18,271 nucleotides of DNA, taken from positions 1 to 18,271 of the forward strand of contig JBKHDD010000095.1 of the NCBI GenBank assembly GCA_046541515.1, written 5' to 3'. The DNA is from CAYFVR01 sp046541515. GTDB lineage: Bacteria; Desulfobacterota; Desulfobacteria; Desulfobacterales; Desulfococcaceae. Shown piece by piece: positions 12,973-18,271 of this stretch (position 1 is the first letter of the stretch; each line of letters starts with the position of its first letter). Position numbers and translations under genes: made by a program. The notes beneath the pieces are model-generated. The model searched no databases. It worked only from the letters and a program-made list of their open reading frames with translations, and was not told the DNA's origin.

Positions 12973-15900
12973 ATGCGACGATTTCCGGCACGAACCCGGG
13001 CGCCCGCCCCGGGGGCGGCGATCCTGGCCCTTGCCCTGCTCATCGGCTGCGGAAGCCTGCTCCAGGAAGAGAAAACCGACCTTCATCTGGCCCTGGTGGG
13101 CCCCATGTCCGGAACCAGCGAAACCGTGGGACGTTCCTTCGTCCAGGGGGTCAATCTTTACCTCGACGAAATCAATCGCGCCGGCGGGGTCGACGGCCGC
13201 CGAGTCGTGCTGGACATCTACGACGATCACAACAATCCCAAGCTGGCGGAAGAGGAAGCCCTCCGCATCGTGGAAGACAACCGGGCCCTGGCGGTCATCG
13301 GCCACCATTTCAGCACCTGCTCCATGGCGGCCGGCGCGGTGTACAAGGATTACGGCATTCCGGCCGTCACGCCGGCCTCCACCAACGTGGGGGTGACGGC
13401 GGACAATCCCTGGTATTTCCGCTCCTTGTTCAACGACCGGCTTCAGGGGCGGTTTCTGGCCCAGTACGCCCGGGAGGTCTTCGATCAGTCGGCCTTCAGC
13501 ATCATCTACGAGGAAGATCCCTACGGCAGCTACCTGGCCGACGTGTTCCGGGAAACCGTGGCGGAAAGCGGCGGCGAAATCCGCCACGAATGGTCCTTTC
13601 CCAAATTCGACCCGGAGCGGCCGGGAGAAAAGAGCCGGCTCACCGACATCGTGCTCGACCTGAAGTCCCGACGCGACGCCGGCGTGATTTTTCTGGCCAC
13701 CCACGCGGAGCCGGGCATCGAACTCCTCCAGCTCCTCAAGGACACGCTGGTTCTCAATCCCCTCATCGGCCCGGACGCCTTCGCGTCGGAAACCTTCCGC
13801 AAAGGCTTCCAGGAGCTGACCAAGGAACGGCTCAATCCCGGTTTTTACACCAACGGAATGTACGTCACCACCCCGCTTATTTTCGACACCACCAACGAAA
13901 TGGGTCAGCGGTTTCAGACCGAATACCGACGACGCTACAACGAGGACCCCGGCTGGCATGCCGCCTTCGCCTACGACACCGCCAAAGTTCTGGTGCACGC
14001 GCTGCGAAACGTCGAGCTGGACCCGGACCGGGTGGCCATCGGCGAAGACCGGACCAAACTGCGCAATTTTCTGGCCGGGATGCGCTCCGCCGACCAGGCG
14101 GTGGAAGGCGTCACCGGATACAATTTCTTCGACGAGCGGGGCGACGCCCAGAAGCCGGTGCTCATTGGCGTCTACAAAAACCACAACATCGTCTCGGCCC
14201 TGACCCAGTTTCAGACGGTCACCAATCCGGCGGAACGGCATCGGCTGGAGGCCGCCCGCCGGCGCGAACGGGGCGTGATGAAGTTCGACGAACAGTACAT
14301 GTACCGGATCAACGTGGTCTACACCGGCATCGAGATCAACGAGATCAGCGAACTGAACTTCAAGGATTTAACCTGCCATCTCGATTTCCATCTCTGGTTC
14401 CGGTACCAGGGCGACATCGACGTCGGCAGGATGATCTTTCTAAACGCCGCGGAGCCGGTGGAATTGGGGGCGCCCGACCGGGTGGCCGGCGACCCGATCA
14501 CCTACCGGCTCTATCGGGTCCGGGGCCGATTCCGGATGGATTTCATGCCGGGTCGGATCGATTACGGCGAGCACGTGGCGGGCATCAGCTTCCGCCATCC
14601 GGAGTTGGACCGAAACAACCTGATTTACGTGAAAGACGTGCTGGGCATGGGCCGCCACCACGCCGAGGCGGCCATGGTGGACAAGATGCGAAACCAGCAG
14701 GTGCTGAGCCCCGCCACCAACTGGAAAATCCGGAACATCCGCTTTTTTCAGGATACGGTGGAGGAAAACACCCTGGGCGATCCGGACTACCTCGAAGCCT
14801 CCGGCGGATCGATCGATTACTCCCGCTTCAACGTCGGCGTTCAGATCGCCCCGGACCAGTTCATCCTCCGGGGGCTCATTCCCCGGCCCTGGGTCAACTC
14901 CTTGCTGGTCGCCAGCCTTTTCATGGTCGCCCTCCTGCCGATTCTGATCCGGACGCGGACCTTTAATCCCTTCCGGCGGATCATCTGGATCTTTCAGCTC
15001 GGCTTCACCTTTCTGTCGCTGCTCTCCCTCGAATACTTCCTGATCAACCAGTTGGGCGACACCTACTACCTGGAACCGATCCTGCTGGGCATTCAGATGC
15101 TGTGGTGGATGATCCCGGCCTTTCTGCTCAACGTAGGGGTGCATCGGTTCATCTGGGACCCGCTGGAGGAACGCACCGGCCGCACCATTCCCCACATCAT
15201 CCGCAACGCGGTGGCCATGATCATCTACGTGATCGCCTTTTTCGGCATCGTCGCCTTCGTCTTCGACCAGCGACTCACCAGCCTGCTGGCCACCTCCGGC
15301 GTCATCGCCATGATTCTGGGCCTGGCCATCCAGATCAATATCTCCAACATCTTTTCCGGCATCGCCATCAACGTGGAGCGGCCCTTCCGGGTGGGCGACT
15401 GGATCAAGGTGGGCGATTTCACCGAGGGGAAGGTGGAGGACATCAACTGGCGGACCACCCGCCTGCGGACCCGGGACGACACGGTGCTCTGCATTCCCAA
15501 CAGCCAGGCCTCGGAATCGGCCATCGAGAACTTCAGCTACCCCAACGACGGCTATTTCAAATACTTCACCGTGCTCGTCGATCCGGTCCATCCGCCGGAC
15601 CGGGTCAAGAAAATCCTGCTGGACGCGGCCCTTTCCACCCCCACTGTGGAAAAGGAGCCGCCGCCCCGTGCCCGCTTCCTGGGCCTCACCGCCGGCATGA
15701 CCGGGCAGAGCCAGTCCTGGGCGGCCAACTACCTCATTTCCACCTACGCCCGGGACTACGGCCAAAAATTCGCCCACAACGAGGCGGTCTGGGACAACGT
15801 GTACACCCACCTTCGCCGGGCAGGCATCAAAACCGTCTACAACCGGCAGGAAATGCACATGTACGTGGAGGGATTCCGACGTCGCCGGCAGGCTCTGCCG

Positions 15901-16416
15901 GACAAATCCTCCATGGGCCTTTTGCGGGAGATCGAGATTTTCGCGCCCTTTTCCGAGGAGGCCCGGCAGTATCTGGCCGACCGGATGAAGCGCCGCCACG
16001 CCTATCCCGGAGAATGGATCGTGCAGCAGGGCGAAAGCGACAGTTCGCTTTTCATCATCGAGGAGGGGGTGGTGAGCATCCGGGTGGCCTTCGACCAGCG
16101 GTCCCGGCCGGTGGAAGTGGCCCGGCTGGGCGCGGGGGAATTTTTTGGGGAGATGGCTCTGCTGACGGGCGAAAAGCGGACGGCCACGGTGGTGGCCGTC
16201 TCCGAAAGCTGCCTCTACGAAATCACCAAGGAGGACATCGCGCCCCTGATCGAGCAGGAGCCGGCCATTTCCCGCCGGCTGAGCGAACTGCTCAGCGAAC
16301 GGAAAATGGCCACCGAGGCCAAGAAGCCGGGGGAACACGACGATTTCGACAAGGAGAACTTCGCCTCCCAGATATTCACGCGCATTCAGAATTTTTTCGG
16401 ATTCGGCAGAATCTGA
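12973..16416 (+). CDS. Multi-domain MscS-family channel: LIVBP-type sensor, pLGIC-like ectodomain, MscS pore, cyclic-nucleotide-binding domain
   Basis: This is a 1147-residue inner-membrane protein. The N-terminus is a signal sequence with possible lipobox LIGC (Cys26). Residues about 35-410 are a type-I periplasmic binding domain of the branched-chain amino acid class (ALVGPMSGTSETVGRSFVQG, YDDHNNPKLAEEEA, GIPAVTPAST). Residues about 440-635 look like a ligand-gated channel ectodomain (INVVYTGIEINEISELNF, HLWFRYQGD, YRVRGRFRMDF, GISFRH). Five hydrophobic segments follow (about 638-655, 670-690, 700-723, 745-765, 770-802). The last is MscS TM3-like (LLATSGVIAMILGLAIQ), then ERPFRVGDWIKVGDF and IPNSQ of the MscS beta domain. 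Residues 983-1110 are a cyclic-nucleotide-binding domain with an intact phosphate cassette (FGEMALLTGEKRTATV, 1057-1072). A channel sensing an outside ligand and an inside nucleotide is inferred. No strong ribosome site precedes the ATG. Confidence 0.85.
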   Translation: MRRFPARTRAPAPGAAILALALLIGCGSLLQEEKTDLHLALVGPMSGTSETVGRSFVQGVNLYLDEINRAGGVDGRRVVLDIYDDHNNPKLAEEEALRIVEDNRALAVIGHHFSTCSMAAGAVYKDYGIPAVTPASTNVGVTADNPWYFRSLFNDRLQGRFLAQYAREVFDQSAFSIIYEEDPYGSYLADVFRETVAESGGEIRHEWSFPKFDPERPGEKSRLTDIVLDLKSRRDAGVIFLATHAEPGIELLQLLKDTLVLNPLIGPDAFASETFRKGFQELTKERLNPGFYTNGMYVTTPLIFDTTNEMGQRFQTEYRRRYNEDPGWHAAFAYDTAKVLVHALRNVELDPDRVAIGEDRTKLRNFLAGMRSADQAVEGVTGYNFFDERGDAQKPVLIGVYKNHNIVSALTQFQTVTNPAERHRLEAARRRERGVMKFDEQYMYRINVVYTGIEINEISELNFKDLTCHLDFHLWFRYQGDIDVGRMIFLNAAEPVELGAPDRVAGDPITYRLYRVRGRFRMDFMPGRIDYGEHVAGISFRHPELDRNNLIYVKDVLGMGRHHAEAAMVDKMRNQQVLSPATNWKIRNIRFFQDTVEENTLGDPDYLEASGGSIDYSRFNVGVQIAPDQFILRGLIPRPWVNSLLVASLFMVALLPILIRTRTFNPFRRIIWIFQLGFTFLSLLSLEYFLINQLGDTYYLEPILLGIQMLWWMIPAFLLNVGVHRFIWDPLEERTGRTIPHIIRNAVAMIIYVIAFFGIVAFVFDQRLTSLLATSGVIAMILGLAIQINISNIFSGIAINVERPFRVGDWIKVGDFTEGKVEDINWRTTRLRTRDDTVLCIPNSQASESAIENFSYPNDGYFKYFTVLVDPVHPPDRVKKILLDAALSTPTVEKEPPPRARFLGLTAGMTGQSQSWAANYLISTYARDYGQKFAHNEAVWDNVYTHLRRAGIKTVYNRQEMHMYVEGFRRRRQALPDKSSMGLLREIEIFAPFSEEARQYLADRMKRRHAYPGEWIVQQGESDSSLFIIEEGVVSIRVAFDQRSRPVEVARLGAGEFFGEMALLTGEKRTATVVAVSESCLYEITKEDIAPLIEQEPAISRRLSELLSERKMATEAKKPGEHDDFDKENFASQIFTRIQNFFGFGRI

Positions 16417-16443
16417 TTTTCCGGGCGGGAGAAAATGCGTTGA

Positions 16444-16501
16444 GGGGCGCATCCCATACGCCCCCGATCAATCCGTCGCATTCCTCAACTGGGAATTCCC
16501 A
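16444..16501. repeat. REP-like palindrome between convergent genes, related to the element at 10439
   Basis: The hairpin ggggcg 16444-16449 with cgcccc 16459-16464 (9-nt loop) is followed by GATCAATCCG and ends in a perfect 12-bp palindrome (tgggaattccca, 16490-16501). The first 35 bases align closely with 10439-10474. It sits in the 92-bp gap between the converging channel and transglycosylase genes, a typical place for REP elements, and may also help end transcription from both sides, although no long T-run is present. Confidence 0.55.
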
Positions 16502-16508
16502 ACGGCCG

Positions 16509-18158
16509 TCAGCCTTCGGGAATATGAAGGGTTCGGCCGGCCTGGATGATCCGCAGGTTTCGGATGCCGTTGGCCTGGGCGATGGATTTGGGCGAGGTGC
16601 CGTAGCGGCGGGCGATCTGGATAAGGGTTTCGCCCCGGCGCACCTTGTGGCGCCGATCCCTTTCGGCCGCCGACTTCCCGGGCGGGTCGGGGCGAAGCGG
16701 CGTTCCCGAAAGGGAAATGTGGCGCCCCGGCAACCGAAGCGGCCGGCCGGCCCGGATTTTCCGGGCGTCGCCGATCCCGTTGTACCGGGCCAGAACGCGG
16801 GTGGACAGACCGTACCGCGCGGCGATTTCCGACAGGGTTTCGCCGCGCCGGACGCGGTGGGTTTCGACGCCGGCCTGGTAGCGAAATTTGCGGTCGTCCG
16901 GAATCTGGCCATAGCCGGCTTCCACCAGTGGCAGATGTCTCGCCATCAGGTTTAGCCGGATTCCGCCGGGCAGCAGGGCGTCCGCCTTGAAGGCGTCGGG
17001 CAGCAGGGCCGGATTGAGATGCCGCACGTAGTCCAAGGTGAGGCCGCAATACCGGTCCAACGTTCGGAGATGCACGTGGTCCGGAAGGACAAAGGAAGCG
17101 ATCTCCATGGGCCGGCGCGGCGACAGCGGGCCGTAGTGGGCTTCCGGATACTGGAAGATTTCCAGCGCCGCGACGAACTCGGGATAAAAATTTCGGGAGG
17201 CGAAGCCGAACCGCGGGTGATCGTGCCGGGCGATGATCTCGCCGATGTCCTCGGAGCCCACTGCGCGGACGGCGTTGACCATTCCCTGGAGGCCGTGATT
17301 GTAGGCGGTGATCGCCAGCGGCCAGGATTGAAGCGTTTTGTAATTGGTGGCCAGATGGCGGGCGGCGGCCCGGGTGGCGATGAAAGGGTCCCGCCGTTCG
17401 TCCACGAGATGGGTCATGGCCAGTTCGTACTGCCGGCCCACCACCGGCATCAGCTGCCAAAGGCCCGCGGCGCCCACGTGGGATCGGGCGAAGGGATTGA
17501 ACGCCGATTCGATGAGCGGCAGACAGGCCAGCGCCGAAGGGATGTCCCGCTCGGCCAGAAGTTCCCGGATGGCGGGCAGATAGCGGCCCGCCGATTCCAA
17601 CCCTTGGCGAAAGCTGTCGGCCATCCCCCGCTGGGACCGCACCCGCGCGGCCGCCTCCCGGGCCGGAAATCGCTCGGCCTCGGGCCAGCGGTCGTACATT
17701 TCCCGGATTTTCCGGGCCCGGGCCGACATTCGCTCCGGTTCGTCCCAGACCTCGGCCATTCCCGCCAGCAGGTCTCGAAATTCCCGCCGGGCGTCCCGAA
17801 CCGCCGCCCACGAACGGCTTCCGGATTCCGACAGATCCACCACCTCGAAGATTACGTTGACGTACCAGCTGTCGTGAATCAGCACCTGATGGTGGGAAAA
17901 TTCGGTGAACACCCGGCGCCAAAAATCGACCTGGGGCTGGATGGCCTCGGAAACGGGAAACAGGGCGGAGAAATCATCCGCCGCCGGGGGCGCTTTGGCC
18001 ATGGGAAACGGCCCGGCGACCCGGGGGGGCCGAATCCCCGGCGGACTCGCCGCCGTCGGAAGTATCAAGAGCAACAGAAAGGCCAGCGCGACCACCGGCA
18101 AAGGGCGGTGTCCGGTCGATTCGGGTTGCGTTGGCGGGTCGGATCTGTTTCGGCTCAT
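16509..18158 (-). CDS. mltD: Membrane-bound lytic murein transglycosylase D-like, with two LysM domains
   Basis: This 549-residue envelope enzyme cleaves the MurNAc-GlcNAc bond of peptidoglycan to give 1,6-anhydro ends. A hydrophobic signal segment lies near residues 20-37. The SLT domain carries catalytic Glu217 in LPLIESAFNPFA, then HVGAAGLWQLMP, VDERRDPFIATRAAARHLA and ITAYNHG, the MltD (family 1D) set. Two LysM peptidoglycan-binding modules end the protein, at about 433-478 and 503-548 (both with VRRGETL and IRAGRPLRLP or IQAGRTLHIP). A long helical stretch of about 120 residues between signal and SLT domain is not assigned. No lipobox Cys is seen, so it may be anchored by the signal segment or be soluble. 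The start at 18158 is favoured by the signal segment; an in-frame ATG at 18224 is an alternative, and neither has a clear ribosome site. Confidence 0.92.
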   Translation of the reverse strand: MSRNRSDPPTQPESTGHRPLPVVALAFLLLLILPTAASPPGIRPPRVAGPFPMAKAPPAADDFSALFPVSEAIQPQVDFWRRVFTEFSHHQVLIHDSWYVNVIFEVVDLSESGSRSWAAVRDARREFRDLLAGMAEVWDEPERMSARARKIREMYDRWPEAERFPAREAAARVRSQRGMADSFRQGLESAGRYLPAIRELLAERDIPSALACLPLIESAFNPFARSHVGAAGLWQLMPVVGRQYELAMTHLVDERRDPFIATRAAARHLATNYKTLQSWPLAITAYNHGLQGMVNAVRAVGSEDIGEIIARHDHPRFGFASRNFYPEFVAALEIFQYPEAHYGPLSPRRPMEIASFVLPDHVHLRTLDRYCGLTLDYVRHLNPALLPDAFKADALLPGGIRLNLMARHLPLVEAGYGQIPDDRKFRYQAGVETHRVRRGETLSEIAARYGLSTRVLARYNGIGDARKIRAGRPLRLPGRHISLSGTPLRPDPPGKSAAERDRRHKVRRGETLIQIARRYGTSPKSIAQANGIRNLRIIQAGRTLHIPEG

Positions 18159-18271
18159 GGCGTCAGGAAAAGCGCGCAGGTTCCCGGAGAGGAAGCGGCG
18201 GAAAAAAGGGGTACTTTTCCACATGGTCGTATGGCTTATCCCAAAACGCCTCATTTTTCAACCCCGACCTC

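Noticed and set aside
16400..16425. Small stem (gattc/gaatc) spanning the channel gene stop codon as a terminator
   Set aside because: The stem is only 5 bp with weak pairs and followed by a poor T-run; not convincing as an intrinsic terminator.
1..18271. CRISPR arrays, tRNA or rRNA genes, integrases, prophage genes
   Set aside because: I found no regularly spaced repeats, no cloverleaf with a conserved T-arm, and no integrase or transposase coding sequence in the window.

Overview
The window looks like chromosomal DNA from a GC-rich Gram-negative bacterium. Lipoproteins, a periplasmic lytic transglycosylase, an outer-membrane-type lipocalin and a periplasm-facing channel all imply two membranes. 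The mix of genes, and the short palindromic repeats in the intergenic gaps, remind me of Desulfobacterota (former Deltaproteobacteria), but that placement is a weak inference. Housekeeping genes (tsaD and a ribosomal-S1-like gene) argue for chromosome rather than plasmid or phage.

Layout. (1) 1-4086, plus strand: the end of a polar amino acid ABC transporter operon of the AapJQMP type (binding protein cut by the window edge, two permeases, ATPase), with strong hairpins in both larger intercistronic gaps. (2) 4409-6300: a beta-hydroxyacid dehydrogenase of the glyoxylate/succinic semialdehyde reductase type, followed 5 nt later by tsaD. (3) 6332-8424: a small accessory island between tsaD and the S1 gene. 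It holds a MntA/HepT (MNT-HEPN) toxin-antitoxin pair, a YpeA-like acetyltransferase broken by one in-frame TAA, and a convergent VapBC pair. Much of it is visibly richer in A+T than the flanks. (4) 8564-10225, minus: an S1-domain protein with five S1 repeats and an acidic N-terminal extension, with its own terminator and a promoter with a perfect -35 box. (5) 10411-10633: two adjacent palindromic elements of about 100 and 111 bp. (6) 10638-12763, minus: a secreted eight-repeat PQQ-type propeller protein translationally coupled to a lipocalin lipoprotein. (7) 12973-16416, plus: a 1147-residue multi-sensor channel. (8) 16509-18158, minus: an MltD-type lytic transglycosylase with two LysM domains.

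The most remarkable object is the channel gene at 12973-16416. In one chain it appears to join a LIVBP-type periplasmic ligand-binding domain, a beta-sandwich segment resembling the extracellular domain of pentameric ligand-gated ion channels, an MscS-type pore with beta domain, and a C-terminal cyclic-nucleotide-binding domain. If this reading is right, it is a channel with an external small-molecule input (amino-acid-like ligands) and an internal cyclic-nucleotide input. The genes around it (propeller protein, lipocalin, transglycosylase) are all envelope functions, but nothing in the sequence ties them to the channel beyond a shared divergent intergenic region.
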